In this document: one piece after another, positions 48,302 to 61,333 of the stretch | How the letters are laid out: every line of letters starts with the position of its first letter | How positions within the stretch are numbered: the stretch's first letter is position 1 | Assembly: GCF_031755915.1 (NCBI RefSeq) | Contig: NC_083383.1 | Coordinates: 25,460,501 to 25,524,500 of the forward strand | Direction: 5' to 3' | Source of the DNA: Ziziphus jujuba | Lineage: Eukaryota; Streptophyta; Magnoliopsida; Rosales; Rhamnaceae | DNA length: 64,000 nucleotides | Notes under the pieces: model-generated | What the model saw: the letters and a program-made list of their open reading frames with translations, nothing else | What the model was told of the DNA's origin: nothing | Database searches by the model: none | Made by a program: the position numbers and the translations under genes

Positions 48302-49236
48302 GGCGAATGTAGTGGCAGATGCTTTGAGTAGGAAGGCTACTGGATCCCTTGCTCACATCCAAGTCATCCAACTACCTCTCATGGTGGAGTTGAAGAAGAT
48401 GGGGGTGTTAATGCATATGCATCCTTCAGGAGTTCTCATGGCTAGCTTCCAGGTACGACCGGTGTTGGTGGATCGTATAGTAGAGACCCAAATGGAAGAT
48501 CCTAAGTTGAGGACAATTAAGGGCAAGGTACAAGAAGGTCTTGATCCGGAATTTTCCATAAGGAGGGATGGAGCCCTCGTGTATAAAGGACGACTTTGTG
48601 TTCCGGATATTCCAGGACTCAAGAAGGAGATTTTAGAGGAGGCGCATAGCTCGATGTATGCGATGCATCCGGGAAGTACCAAGATGTACCGGACGCTTGT
48701 TAAGTATTATTGGTGGATTGGTATGAAGAGAGAAGTGGCAGACTTCGTATTAAAGTGTTTGATTTGTCAACAAGTGAAAGCAGAAAGATAGAAGCCTTCG
48801 GGACTACTCCAACCTTTACCGATTCCCGTGTGGAAGTGGGAAGAACTCAATATGGACTTCGTATTCAAGCTTCCTTCCACACCTAGAAGGTACAACGGCA
48901 TTTGGGTAATCATTGATCGTCTCACCAAGTCGGCACACTTCCTACCGGTACGAGAACATTTTTCACCCGAGAAGTTAGCTTAGTTGTTCGTGCAACGCAT
49001 TGTAAGTCTTCATGGAGTACCGTTAGCCATCGTCTCCGATCGAGATCCGCGCTTTACTTCACGACTATGGCGGAAATTGGCTGATGCACTAGGAGCAAGA
49101 CTTAACTACAGCACCGCTTTTCACCCGCAATCTGATGGACAAGCAGAGTGCACAATTCAGACATTAGAAGACCTGCTAAGGTCTTGCATTATGCAGTTTC
49201 GTGGTAGCTGGGATGAACAACTGCCATTGATAGAGT
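48302..49236 (+). pseudogene. RNase H end and integrase core fragment
   Basis: It corresponds to 38430-39362 of the intact element (residues about 990-1300, [10 protein letters not shown] to LPLIEF) with high identity. Two UAG stops at 48789-48791 and 48981-48983 replace CAG glutamine codons. The D-D-E residues are otherwise present, with Glu at the end changed in context (QAECTIQ instead of QAERTIQ). Confidence 0.88.
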
Positions 49237-50050
49237 TTTGTCCTCCTGCGTACCGTGAGGCGAGAAGGAGAGAGTTCGAGGAACTGCGACAGGGGAACAT
49301 GACAGTGACCGAGTACGAGAGGAGATTCCGAGAACTATCAGGATTCTGCATGCACCTGATTCCCGACGATCACACGAAGAAGGTGAGGTTCATAGACGGA
49401 TTGAAAGAGAGCATCGGTTACACCCTTTCTGGATCAGTACATCCCACCTATCAGTCCGCCAGGGATGCAGCGCTCGAGCTAGAGAGACAGGAGGAGATAC
49501 ACAGACCCTCGAGGCGCAGATCATTCGAAGGATCGTATAGCGGAGTACCTCGACAGGGGGCAGCTAAGAAGAGCCATAGCTCAGGCTCAGACAGTGATGG
49601 GTTAAGCCCACGAGGCAGATTCCAGAGGAGAGATAGTTATCGCATGCCCCAGCCAGCTCGCCATTCGATCATTGTGGATGCAAGCTCGTATCAGCAGTCA
49701 CGCATTGGTTCTCCGCGGATTTGTCCACTTTGTAGGGGGAATCATTCTGGGCAGTGTCAGATGGATGGTTTATGCTTTCGGTGTGGGCAGCCAGGTCACA
49801 TAAGGAGGGATTGCCCTTATGGTAGTGGCAGTGTGCTAGAAGCAGGTCGACGGACACAGCATACAAGGGTATTTCCAGGATAGAGTTCCCAGGGGAGTCA
49901 GCCAGTAGGAGTTTCTTCGGGATCAGTACAGCCGTCTGCAGGATCGAGTCGAGGTAGAGGAAGGAGACCCCAGCAGACAAGTCAAGGCCGGGTGTTTGCT
50001 ATGACGCAGCAGGGAGCCAGGACTACGCCCGACGATTTCACAGATCAAGG
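49237..50050 (+). pseudogene. gag fragment fused in frame behind integrase
   Basis: In one reading frame the integrase end LPLIEF passes into Gag from [16 protein letters not shown]. The parental ends both contain a GAGTT-TGTC stretch, so a microhomology junction is likely. Gag runs through [15 protein letters not shown] to the zinc knuckle CFRCGQPGHIRRDC. A UAG at about 49881 ends the frame. The knuckle region differs clearly from the intact element, so the donor was another family member. Confidence 0.85.
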
Positions 50051-50198
50051 GATGGAAACAGACCTGATCCTGTTGGATCTATCCGGACTTGAAGTAGTGT
50101 TGGGCATGGATTGGTTGGCAAGGAACCACTTGGTCGAGGAAGCAACGTGGGAACCCGAAGCACAGATGCGTGAGCAGTACCCGTATCTGTTCCAGTGA
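50051..50198 (+). pseudogene. Protease end fused to chromodomain end
   Basis: [26 protein letters not shown] (protease C-terminal part; read in two steps, LILLDLSGL and GMDWLARNH) is joined to [13 protein letters not shown] and the normal polyprotein end. The joint falls in a shared GGAACCA. The protease Asp motif and everything between are missing. Confidence 0.88.
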
Positions 50199-50205
50199 CG
50201 TGCGG

Positions 50206-50240
50206 AAATTTCGAGGACGAAATTTTTGTAAGGGGGGAAG
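50206..50240 (+). other. Pre-polypurine hairpin and polypurine tract
   Basis: AAATTTCG (50206-50213), AGGA, CGAAATTT (50218-50225), then AAGGGGGGAAGG before LTR E. Identical to the intact element, although coding parts are scrambled. Confidence 0.8.
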
Positions 50241-50242
50241 GC

Positions 50243-53229
50243 TGTAACACCCCGTCCCGAATCGCACCGGAATCCGTGCACGTTGACCGAGGTTGACCGT
50301 TGACCGTTGACCGAAGGGGGTCAAAAGTTGACTTTTTGACTCGGTGAGAATTTCGAGATGACTAGGGCACCGTGGTGAAGTGCACGATGCCACGAGTTCG
50401 TAGACTGGTAGCACGTCGAAAACGGAGCTACGGTTTGAAAGTTATGGACGAAACAAGTTGCGGTCCAAACTGTCCAAGGGGTGCCGGAGTTGACTTTTTG
50501 TTTATGGGGAATTGAGCTTTGACTCATGCATGGTTGTGAAGTGCTCGTCGATACGAGTTCACAGACTAGCGGCACGCTCAAAACGGACATCCGGTTAAAA
50601 AGTTATGGACGTTTGAAGTTTACCGGATACCGTATTATTTTAATATTTTTTTTGGGTCGGTGAACAGTGAAACGCCACGTGTCAGCTTCTGAGTGGTCCA
50701 CGTGGCATGAACAGTGTCACACAGGGTTTTAATTTTGAAAAACTCTCGGGGAAGAGAGAGAAAGAGAGAGAAGAGAGAGAAAGAGAGAGAGGAGAGAGAA
50801 AGAGAGAAAGAGGACCCGCCGGCCGCCGGCCATTTTCACGTTTTTCCGGCCTAGTTACTGTACACGCGCCGGCCAGCCAGATTGCCCACCTCATTTCCGG
50901 CAAAACCTCCAAATTTCACGGCGAACGGCCGCCGGACGCGCCCGGATCGGACGTCCGAAGTTTGGCGGCGATTTTTCCCCTCCACCGCCGGCCACCGCGA
51001 ATCGGCACTATTCCGGCCGATAAACAGTACACGCGCCATACACCCAGCATCCTCTCCTCAAGTCCGGCCTACCCACCAAAAATCACGACCATCGGACCAC
51101 CGACGCGCCGGGATCGGAGCGTTTTCCGGCGAGGGGTCGAAAATCTTCAAACGGTGATTTCTCCGCCGTCCGACCTCCGTTTTGCTCACCGTCGGTCCCG
51201 TTGGATTGCTCTCCTCACGATCTACAAATCTGCAAAATTTCACAGCAAACGGCCACCGTCGGAAATTACTGTTCCGGCGACGGTTGCCGGTGACGTGGCG
51301 GCCCGCCGGAAAGTACTGTTCCGGCGAGTACCCCGAAAATTCCGGCCAGCTCCAGTCCGCAGTGTTCGACCTCCTGAACCCAAATCCGACTTCCGTTTCC
51401 ACCAATTCGCGACGGTTTGGGAGAATTGCAAAGCCGAAACCCGAAAAACTTCCCGATAAAATTCCGACCCCGTCGGGTACGATCATCGGAAATTAAGACC
51501 GGATCTGTGATTAGCATCACTCGAGCTTTGATTCGGTATATAATTCGTAAATTTTAGTTATCGTTTGGTGTTCGCTCCCCGGGTACCCATTTGGGGATTA
51601 CCCGAATAAAATATTAATATTTGTGGTTTTGGTACTGTGGATGTTTTAGGTGCACGTGCAAGTAGCGGAGTCGATCCTGCGGAGGATCTTGATTGAGATA
51701 CGTGCACAAGGTGAGTGACCCACCTTCAATTTAATTTTGGGAAATTTAATTGGTGAATATATTATGTGTGATTTAAATATTTGGAATTTAAATTCCTATG
51801 TGCCAAATATTTATTGGATTTATTTTGGAATTATTTATGAATTTATTGGATTTAAGAAAATGCGAATTCTACAAATTTATGCCATGTGAAATTAATTTAT
51901 GGTTTTGAGGATTTTGAAATTGGTGTGGTTTTAATATTAAATTGGGCACGATTTGAATTTCAAATATTTCAAGGAAAATATTTGGTTATGTTGGTGATTT
52001 CAATTTTTATAAAATATGCCCATGGAATATTTTGAGATTTGATTATTATATTCGAGAATTATTTATGCTTGGAAAAAAAATGTGGATATTTGAATTGATG
52101 GATTTGGGAGTTGGTGGATTTGAAAATCATAGAATTTATGGTATGGATTATAAGGAAATTGTGGAGAATTTCCCGGTTCAAGCGGATGGATTATGCCCGC
52201 TATGCTTACGAAAAATATGAAATTTGTTTTATGATTTAAATTATGGATTTTATGATTTTTAGATGCACCGTGCACGTACTGGTGTTCTGATTATGTGATA
52301 TGGTATATGTGAGATGGTTAGTGTGCACACGGTTGTGATTAGCGCGCAGGTGGGTGTGAGTAGCGCGCGGTTGATATTATGAGGGTGTCCTGTGGATGCC
52401 ATCGGAGAGGGCGGCCACCCCCCATTGGCCGGGACACCAGGTTAGCAGCGGCGCAGTGGGACGCCACGCGACCGTATGCCGGTTTCTTTCTATAACCTCC
52501 TGTCTGGCGGTACCTTGGGACGCTGGGTACTGTTGGCGCCACTGGTATATAGTGGGTGCATCAAATGATTTTCAGAACTGTGTTTTAAAAATAAAATGTT
52601 TGGAAACTGAATTGGAATTAAAAATATGATTGTTACCGCTTCTGGTATTTAATTGATGTCTTGGTTTTCGGGGAATATGGATAAAGGGTTTTGTGAAATT
52701 GTTTTAAAAGGGGAACCTTTCCAACTGAGTGAATTGTAAGGGTTTTGAGAGAAAATATTATTTCCAAATAATTATTATTTATACTTATTACTGTGATAAT
52801 ATATGGTATAGTAGTAGGGTCGCTCACTGAGATGATTAGCATCTCACACTCTTAAATTCCGTTCCTCTAGGTACCAGGTTGTCGGTGTTCACTCGGAGCG
52901 GACTTGATCTTCCTCGCTGTTTTAGTTCGGCAGTACCCTGTTATTCTTTTATTGCAGTTGTAACATTTCTTTCACTCTTGTTGTATTTATTTTGCACTGG
53001 ATTACTGTTTTTAATTTTTTTAAGTACTGCAATTTGTGGAACCAATTTGTAGTTTGTGGGAGGAATAAGGGGATATTTTTGAAGTGTGTTTTCAGTGCAG
53101 GTAAATTTGTGGTAAGTAAATCCCTTAGGGGAGGTGCTGCCGGATTTTCCGTTGGAAGGTTCGGTGGTATTTCCCTGGGATCAGGGCTGTCTAGGGTTCC
53201 GGGGAAGGAATTCTGGACGGGTCCTGACA
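50243..53229 (+). repeat. 3' LTR E
   Basis: 2987 bp, nearly identical to LTR D, followed by TTATA. Confidence 0.95.
51650..51710 (+). other. 61-nt exon-like cassette, LTR E
   Basis: Same as in LTRs B, C and D, with AG and GTGAGT borders. Confidence 0.65.
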
Positions 53230-53450
53230 TTATAGGTTAGAGTACAAAACTCTGCTTCAAAAGCCTTATTGAACTGATTCCAAGTGTGATCCTGTACTTC
53301 CCACATCCTATATTGCTTGGCTGTGGAGTAATAATGATTCAAATATAAAATAGAGATTCTCTTAACAATTGAGTTTTCAAAGCGATCGGCTCCAAAATTT
53401 GAAAGTATTTAGGAGTTAAGCATGTCTTAGTAAAAGCAATCCTAAAATGG
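53230..53450 (-). pseudogene. Fifth piece of the old nested element (N-terminal gag)
   Basis: The minus strand reads MWEVQDHTWNQFNKAFEAEFC near 53300-53240 (read as MWEVQDHTW and NQFNKAFEAEFC). This is the counterpart of [22 protein letters not shown] in the intact Gag. Joined to 43419 across the insertion, the Gag order is continuous. The start of the element beyond about 53450 is not recognisable. Confidence 0.8.
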
Positions 53451-54800
53451 TTTACCTCTTGGAAAGTTGGAACAAAACTCTATACTGTTTGGAATGCGGT
53501 GAATAAATTGAAGATAATATCGGAAGAGCAAGAAACAGTGGGATATTAGTGGATGAGGCATGACAATAGATATATTTATAACTAGACTCGTATCAAGTCG
53601 AATTGATGGTTTTACCATCAAGACTTTTTTTTTTTTTAATTATTGGATTGTTAAAGTGGTTGAAATTTAGAAATATATTTATGGTTCACTAGCTCCCAAC
53701 AATATTTAGTTTTCTTAAATAGAGTGTTAAGCTGTGACCAATGCACATTTGACAACTAATTGAATTTTCAATTCTAACCTTTGATTTGATTCAAGTGCTA
53801 ATAAAAGAAGACCCAACATTAATACCATAATGTTGACCTAATATTAGTTGACTCTATCTATCTATATATATAAATAAATACAAGAACAAGAAATGATATT
53901 TATCAACATTAGTGATAGAGTAACAATGGAATTTGTGTTATGTGGCAAATCAAACGGCTGGGCTCATTTCTTTTGTTAGGATTTTAATATTTATTATCGT
54001 AATACATAATTAAATGCATTAAATTAGTATTTATCATCTTAATATGGATCTTATCTATGGTAATAAATAGAGAAAATTTCTATATATATATATATATATA
54101 TATCTACATAGATATAGTCATACTCATAGTATGATGATAGTTTTAACATTACATGTTCCTTTCTTAGCAATTGGATCACATTAAAAGGTTAAAATTAAAT
54201 AAATGATTAAATGTGGACTGAATGATATAATACTAAAATTTTATTTAGGGAAAGTGAAATCAGTTGGATCTAATTATTAATAAATATGATTTTAAATTTC
54301 AACTTATAATGTAATGTAATGATTGAAAAAAAAAATCCTTAACATTATTCATAATATTTAGGACATGATTTGAGCTTGGTCATATATAAATATATATCGG
54401 TAAATATCTTGTTAAGGAATTTTTGTCCAGGATCATCATGGTGCATTTTTTATTATTATTATTAATTAAAAATTTAAAACAATTGTAAAAATTATGTGGT
54501 GGATGTTTTTACTATTGTTAAGTAAAAATTATCATATATGGTATATATTTACACCTAAAACAAAAAAGAAGCAAAAAATCAATATTAATAGAGTTATAAT
54601 AATTTTCAGAAAATTAGCCAATAATTAACACTCAATTTAAAACGATTATTATTAATTTTTTTAAGTGAAAACAGTACATGAGTTATAAAATAACCAATCC
54701 TTTCAGGGATGAGACGTGTAGTTGATGATAGCTATCTGTGAATTATAAACTGGCTCTATTTGGATTAAAACTTCCACCAGCAGTACCAATATCTCTGAAT

Positions 54801-54835
<35 letters not shown>

Positions 54836-55264
54836 CAACTTACAGCAGAAGAAGAAATGAATATAATATTTATTAATAATGTAAAAGCGAACGACAAGGA
54901 AGAAGATAGATGATAAAGGGGAAGGGCAAAAACAGGTGAAAGAAGTAAATTTCATTGGGAATAGCTGCAGGCATATTGGGGCTAAGTCAGTTGCCTATAT
55001 TTACTGCTCAGTGGCGATAACAGATGAATTCATTTATTACATTCTCAACCACCATCTTTAATTTAACCCCCTATTCAATTCAGTTTAAATCCCATACCAT
55101 GCACATCTCCTTCTACTTCTACACTCACATAGTTTACAAATTAATATTTATGCTCACCGTCTTTATTTATTTACACACACACACACCCACCGATCCACTC
55201 ACTTCACTTTGCATACCAAGCAAAAGAAGCTAGCCAGCTCTTTTCTATCTCTCAGTTCACCACC
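53451..55264. other. Intergenic DNA upstream of the first GDSL gene
   Basis: AT-rich, with TA microsatellites at about 54080-54103 and 54803-54833 and a CA run at about 55176-55188. No other gene was seen. The promoter of the next gene must lie here, but no single TATA box is convincing. Confidence 0.5.
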
Positions 55265-57857
55265 ATGGCCAAGCTGGGCTCGTCCGCTTTTTTTGTTCTA
55301 CTGTCCATGGTGTTTTTGGAAATAGTTTCAGGGCAACAAGTTATAAACCCATTTCTTCCACCACAGCAAGGTGGTGGTAGTGGTGTAGCTGTTAGTAGGA
55401 AAGAAATGGTGCCTGCCATGTTCATATTTGGAGACTCTCTCATTGACAATGGCAATAACAACAATCTTGCTTCTTTTGCTAAAGCCAATTACTATCCCTA
55501 TGGAATTGACTTCAATGGTGGTCCAACAGGACGCTTTTCCAATGGTTACACCATGGTTGATGAAATAGGTTTGCTCCTTTTCTCTGTCTTCTCTGCTTCT
55601 GAGATCAACAATGTCACCAATGTCTCTCTTTTTGCGTGTATTTCTATATTATATAAAATATAGAAACTAATTAGAAGTGTTTTTTGCATATCCTATTTTT
55701 TCCTCATTTTGCTGCATCTATTGGTTATTTAGATAATTTTATATGGGCAATTTTTGGTTTTGTCATAAATTTGCCGAGTGTAAGGTCCCTCGTTGAAAGG
55801 TCAGTTTTGACATTATAAAACTGAAGTACCCAAAAGCTAGGATGGTGGTGTTACCAAAAAAAGAAGCCAGGTTGTATAGTACTTAGTCCCACTGGTTCGC
55901 GGAAGGGTTTGATTCAATTCCTCAATTGGTCTACCTTATTGAATATTTAGCTTTAAAATGAAAAAGAGCTTCATTTATTTTTTATTTATTTTTATGTTTT
56001 ATTTTTTAAAGTTTCTACTTTCTATTTTCAATTGGTCAATTGTCAAGTAACAATAAATATTCTTTGGAATATATAAAGCAAATTAGTAAAATTTACGTGA
56101 AACTCTTATAGCTGGTTGGCTATATATAAAAATTTTCTATTAATTACCTTGTAACTGGTCTTCATTTGTGAAAATTTATAGAATTAATCTGTAGTAAATT
56201 GATTTCTATTTTTATGGGCAGCTCAACTTCTGGGACTTCCCCTAATTCCCGCATACTCTGAAGCCTCTGGTGAACAATTGCTTCATGGAGTCAACTATGC
56301 GTCAGCCGCAGCCGGAATCCTAGACATTACCGGCAGAAATTTTGTATAAATTAATCACTTTATTATATACTTACATATCCCTGTTTTGTTTAATCATGCA
56401 CATGCATTTTTTGCCCTTTTTGGAATGAATGAATTAAAATAAATAGATGGTCCTTTTGATGAATTTTAGAATGAATTTTCGTTATAACCTACAGGTGGGT
56501 CGTATACCATTCGATGAGCAAATAAACAATTTCCAGACTACATTGGATCAAATAACAGATAATCTTGGTGCAAATGATGTGGCTTCGGCTCTTTCAAAGT
56601 GCATATTTTTTGTGGGAATGGGTAGCAATGACTACCTAAACAATTATCTAATGCCAAACTATCCAACCAGAAATCAGTTCAATGGCCCCCAATATGCTGA
56701 TCTCTTGGTTCAAAAATATACCCAGCAACTTACAGTAAGAACTCATCTCAACTCAAGATTAGTATATTTTTATTTGAATTTTTGCTATAATTATAAAACC
56801 TTTATTATCACATTGAACAATATTAATGTTCTCTGGTATGTATTTTGTCTTTTCTATTTTAAATTTATATTGGAGGCATAAATGTTGGAATCCAGAACCA
56901 TTCTTAAAGAAATACTGGCTTTCTGTTTGGTACTGGAATTTCTTAAAATATAGAATGAGATTTAATTGAAAAGTGGTTTTTTCTTTAGCCTATAAATTGA
57001 ATAGATAAGACCAGATAATCTTACTTTATCATAAAAAATCCAGCAACCATGGGTAAAAAAACCAAGGAAAAACAAACATGGGTAAAACAACATTAATTTA
57101 TCTGTTCATTCACAAAGTTACAATTCTTGTAAGGTTTTGGCCTTATAAACTTATCCTTGAATTTCATAATGACCTAATCAAAGGTGGGAGATTTGGGTTT
57201 ACCTGGATTTTCGGATAGATGGTTTTCAACTCTTAATTTGACTCTGTTTTGTAATTCAATTTGGGTGTTGTTTCAGAAACTTTACAATCTTGGAGCTCGG
57301 AAAGTGGTACTTGCAGGATTAGGGATAATGGGCTGCATTCCGAGCATCTTAGCCCAAAGCCCAACTGGAAGCTGCTCAGAGGAAGTGAATCAACTAGTTC
57401 AACCATTCAATGCAAATGTGAAGACAATGATCAACAACCTCAACACCAATCTACCCGGTGCGAGGTTCACTTATATTGACGTTGCTAGAATGTTCCAAGA
57501 CATCCTCACTAACCACAGAGCTTACGGTAGAAGCATTTTTTTTTCTTTCTCTTTTTTGCTTTTTTGTTGTTGTTGTTTGGAGTTGTTCAATTTTAACTTT
57601 GGAATGTATGTTTTTCTTCTTTCCATGTAGGTTTTAGTGTAATAAACAGAGGTTGCTGCGGCATCGGCCGCAACCGGGGACAAGTTACTTGTCTTCCAAT
57701 GCAAACGCCGTGCCCGAATCGCGATCAGTATGTGTTTTGGGATGCATTCCACCCCACAGAAGCTGTGAACATTTTAATGGGGAGGAAGGCTTTCAATGGT
57801 GACTCTACCCTTGTTTACCCCTTGAACATAGAGCAACTTGCCAATCTTGAGAACTAG
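55265..57857 (+). CDS. GDSL esterase/lipase, secreted, 5 exons
   Basis: Exons 55265-55568, 56222-56343, 56495-56734, 57277-57526 and 57631-57857 have GT-AG borders and join in frame to 380 residues, the usual length of the plant GDSL family. These enzymes are SGNH hydrolases acting on acyl esters, often in the cell wall or apoplast; the substrate cannot be told from sequence. A signal peptide is likely at residues 1-23 (hydrophobic 8-22). Block I is [11 protein letters not shown] with nucleophile Ser58. The oxyanion-hole residues are Gly124 (GVNYAS) and Asn187 (GSNDYLNNY). Block V is DAFHP with Asp343 and His346. No defect was found. The neighbour at 58810-61627 is a convergent paralogue with the same exon plan. 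The start is the first ATG, in the good context CACCATGG. Confidence 0.95.
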
Positions 57858-58809
57858 TGGAGAAGTTTTATGATTTTTATATACCCTTTTGGGGTTTGTC
57901 CATTTGAAACTTTGAATAGTTTGTGTTTAGGAAATATAGAAGCTAGTTTGGCATGTACTGATTCAATTGCAAACTACTTTGGTTTGGGTGTGCCACTTAT
58001 ATATATATTTAGTGAAAGAATTCAATTGTCTCTCTCTTTCTCTAAATCAAAAGAATTGTGTTGCCCAAATAAGGACCCAAGTAGTCAGCTGGTACTTTAT
58101 GCTTACTAGAAAGTTCATCACCCTGCCCATCTAAGCCGCATGGATGAATGATAATTGGTACCCCAAAAAACAAAAAAAAAAATAAAAATAAAAATAAAAA
58201 TAAAAAAGTACCAAGCTAAGTCTAATCTGTTTATTAAGAAGATGCTAGTAATTCTTTTACACTAGTGATCATTTTTGGACTTACGGCTGGCTGCTATGCA
58301 TTGGTTGAATTAAACTATTTGAAATTTCGCCCAACAAAAATTCAAAATGGTTCAAACCAATTCTGTGTAATTCAGCACTACAAATTGGGTCTTTAAAACC
58401 TATTTTAAAGTTTTAATTAGATTGGGCTAAAATTTAAGTCTAAACCTTATCTAATTAAGGTTTAGTCCAGGATTACATTCAGAAGCTAATTCTTTTTTCT
58501 GACAAAATAAAGTATAGTACATAATGTCTACTAGTAACCAAAATTATCATCTGAAAAAGTTTATATGCTCAAAGTTTTTTTTTTTTTTTTGGGGTACAAA
58601 ATATATATGGATGATCAGACAAGATAATATTAATCATAAATTATTTTAACCACTTGAATTATCAAACTCTATGCCATTTCAGGCACGTACGAAAATGCCG
58701 GAAAGACAAATTAACAATATAAAAATTATTAGCAATCTGCACTCTGCAGCTGAAAAGCATGTCCATATATATATATATATGAATCACTTGTAGTCGTGAA
58801 ATATATCCC
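57858..58809. other. Spacer between the convergent GDSL genes
   Basis: It holds both 3' untranslated regions. An A-rich microsatellite lies at 58165-58206, a T run near 58569 and a TA run near 58768. No gene was seen. Confidence 0.6.
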
Positions 58810-59123
58810 TTATAGCATTGCCAGTTGTTTTATATTAATTGGATAGGTATATGATTGGGGAGTGGAATCATATGCTGCTTTGGCAAACAAAATGTTAGCA
58901 GCTTCAGTTGGATGAAAAGCATCCCAGAACAAGTACTTGTTCCGATCTTCACATGGTCTTTGAAGAGGAAGACAAGTTATCTGCCCATTGTTTCTTCCCA
59001 CCCCACAACATCCCTTGTCTATCACTTCAAACCCTGCATTTCAATCATTCAATGTTTGGTAAGGAAGATTTTATTTAAGAAATATTTATAAAAAACTAGC
59101 TTTAATTAATCAAATGGTAAACT

Positions 59124-59157
<34 letters not shown>

Positions 59158-61284
59158 AAAGAAAAAGAAATGTAGCAATAATTACATTTCACCCTCCAAA
59201 CAAGTGAGAATAACCCTCGCATTTGCCCTTCTGAACTATCGTTTTAATGTTGGTTAAATCCAATCATGTATTCAACATATGATTTTGATGAAAATAATCA
59301 GACAAAATTTATGCTATTCTTTTTAGAAACTGTTTTATTGTATTATTGAACTTGACAAATTTTGCTAAGTTTATTAAAGAAAATTGCTATGAGTGGATAA
59401 ATTGATAAGAAAATTATAATTTAGCAAGCAATGTCGTTTTGCGTAAAATTCAGTTTTATTATTTTAACAAAAATAAAAATTTAGATGTATATATGCTAGT
59501 ATATAATAAAGAATAAAGCCCTATACCATTGTTAATAGTTTAATGTTACTTTTGGCATAACTCCCAAATACGTTCATAGAATATAACAATACTAATAGAA
59601 TATTGTACAATTTGTACTTCACGAGGAAGACCATATGTGCATGCAAAATAGTATATAATTAATTACCATTGGCGGTTCCATTCTGATACAGATCGGCGGT
59701 GCTCCGGTATGAATCAAGGTAAACAAACTTAACTCCAGGCAATTGTCCACCATTGAATTGGTCTACCATTTTCCGAAGCCCTGAATTGAAAAGAACGATT
59801 GCCTTGTTTATATTTTCATTACATCTGCTAGTGTTACCATGATAACGTGCTAGCTGATATGGTATGCAACCAATTTGGCCCACTGCTGTCACAATTACCT
59901 TCCGAGCGCCCAATTGATATAATTGCTGAAAATTGAACAAAAAAGTAAGAATTCCCAAAGTAAAAATAAGTGTTAATTTCACTTTAGTACTTTATAGTTT
60001 AGAATATAGTTGTATTTTTTATTTCTTAAATTTAAAATGTTGCAATTTAGTCCCGTAATTTTTAACTTGTAATATTTTGATCTAATAATATTTCTTAGCT
60101 TAATAATGGTTAACCATTTGAGGATACTAAAATGCAAATTTGGCCTAAATTATTAAAAAAATAAAAAAATAAAAAATAAAAAATATAAAAAAACAAAAAA
60201 AAAATAAAAGGCCTAAAAACTGGATGAAATTTAATTTGTACTATGATATTGATCATCATGCACATTTATTAGCCAAAAAATCCAAATGGACCAAACAGCA
60301 ACAACAAATTAAAAGTTAAAGTCTTACATTGCAATATTTTAAATTTAAAAAACTAAAATACAACTGTCACAAACTAAAACGTACTAAAGTGCAATAGTTT
60401 ATAAACCAAATACAAATATTATATAAAAATCATAAATTACAAATACACCCTTTGTATTTTACATTTTGGACAAATTTTTACCATTATTAAATTAAACTAT
60501 CTAATAATTTACTCATCATATGTGAGATTATAATAATGTTAATTTCTAATTATTTTCATAAACACCTAGATAAGTGTCCAAAAAGTAGTGTAAAAAATAA
60601 TAGCTATGGCCTATATGTTGAGAGAGAAGCAGAAACTTACAGTAAGCTGGCGTTTGTAGTCCTGGAGAAGCACAGCAGCATAAGCTTTGACAGTGAAATC
60701 GGAACTAGTAGTGTAGAAGTTGGGCATGAAATAGTTGTTAAGATAATCGTTACTTCCAAGCCCAGAATAGAAGATGCATTTACCTAAATAACTACTCACA
60801 GCATTTGCATCTCGTCTGAAAAACCGTGTCATATCTTGCACTGTCTCAGCAAAGTGTGATACTTGCTGGTTCATTGATGTATGATCTCCCTGCATGTGTA
60901 CACGTACATACGTACAAATTAACAACAAATTTTATCATACTACAGTACCCTTTAAATAAAACCACATGTATATATATACATATATACAATATAACAAGTA
61001 GTCTCTTATAAGGTCGATAATAAGTGAGCACAAATTAATTAAACAAATCTTACTAGATTGCTTCCAGTCTCATCCCGGATGCCAGCTGCCCCAGATGCGT
61101 AGTTCACTCCCCTTAGTAGTGCAGGACCACGGGTTCTCACATAGGGTGGTATGTATGTTGGAAACTCAAGAAGCTGAGCTACGAATCTCAACAAAAACAA
61201 ACAAAATTAATATTTGTATTAATTTGTAACATTAATTTGGTACTACATGTCATCATCAAAATTAAGCGTCAATTTTCTACCAAC

Positions 61285-61333
<49 letters not shown>

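Larger units (their letters stand above)
43420..53229 (+). mobile_element. Non-autonomous chimeric Tekay-type element with near-identical LTRs
   Basis: The 9810-bp element has LTRs of 2987 bp each (one difference noticed, T/C near 46172 and 52994), a normal primer-binding site, a polypurine tract and TTATA duplications. It is therefore a proper, recent integration. Its interior is not a working polyprotein. It holds decayed pol-like DNA, an RNase H-integrase fragment, a gag fragment in the wrong order, and a protease end fused to a chromodomain end. Reverse transcriptase and the protease active site are missing. It must have been copied by proteins supplied in trans. Confidence 0.93.

Noticed and set aside
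48984..49883. A 299-codon frame joining integrase and Gag as a possible novel fusion gene
   Set aside because: It begins after a UAG with no ATG at the start, and both parts are truncated copies of known polyprotein segments, so it is a by-product of the chimeric element.
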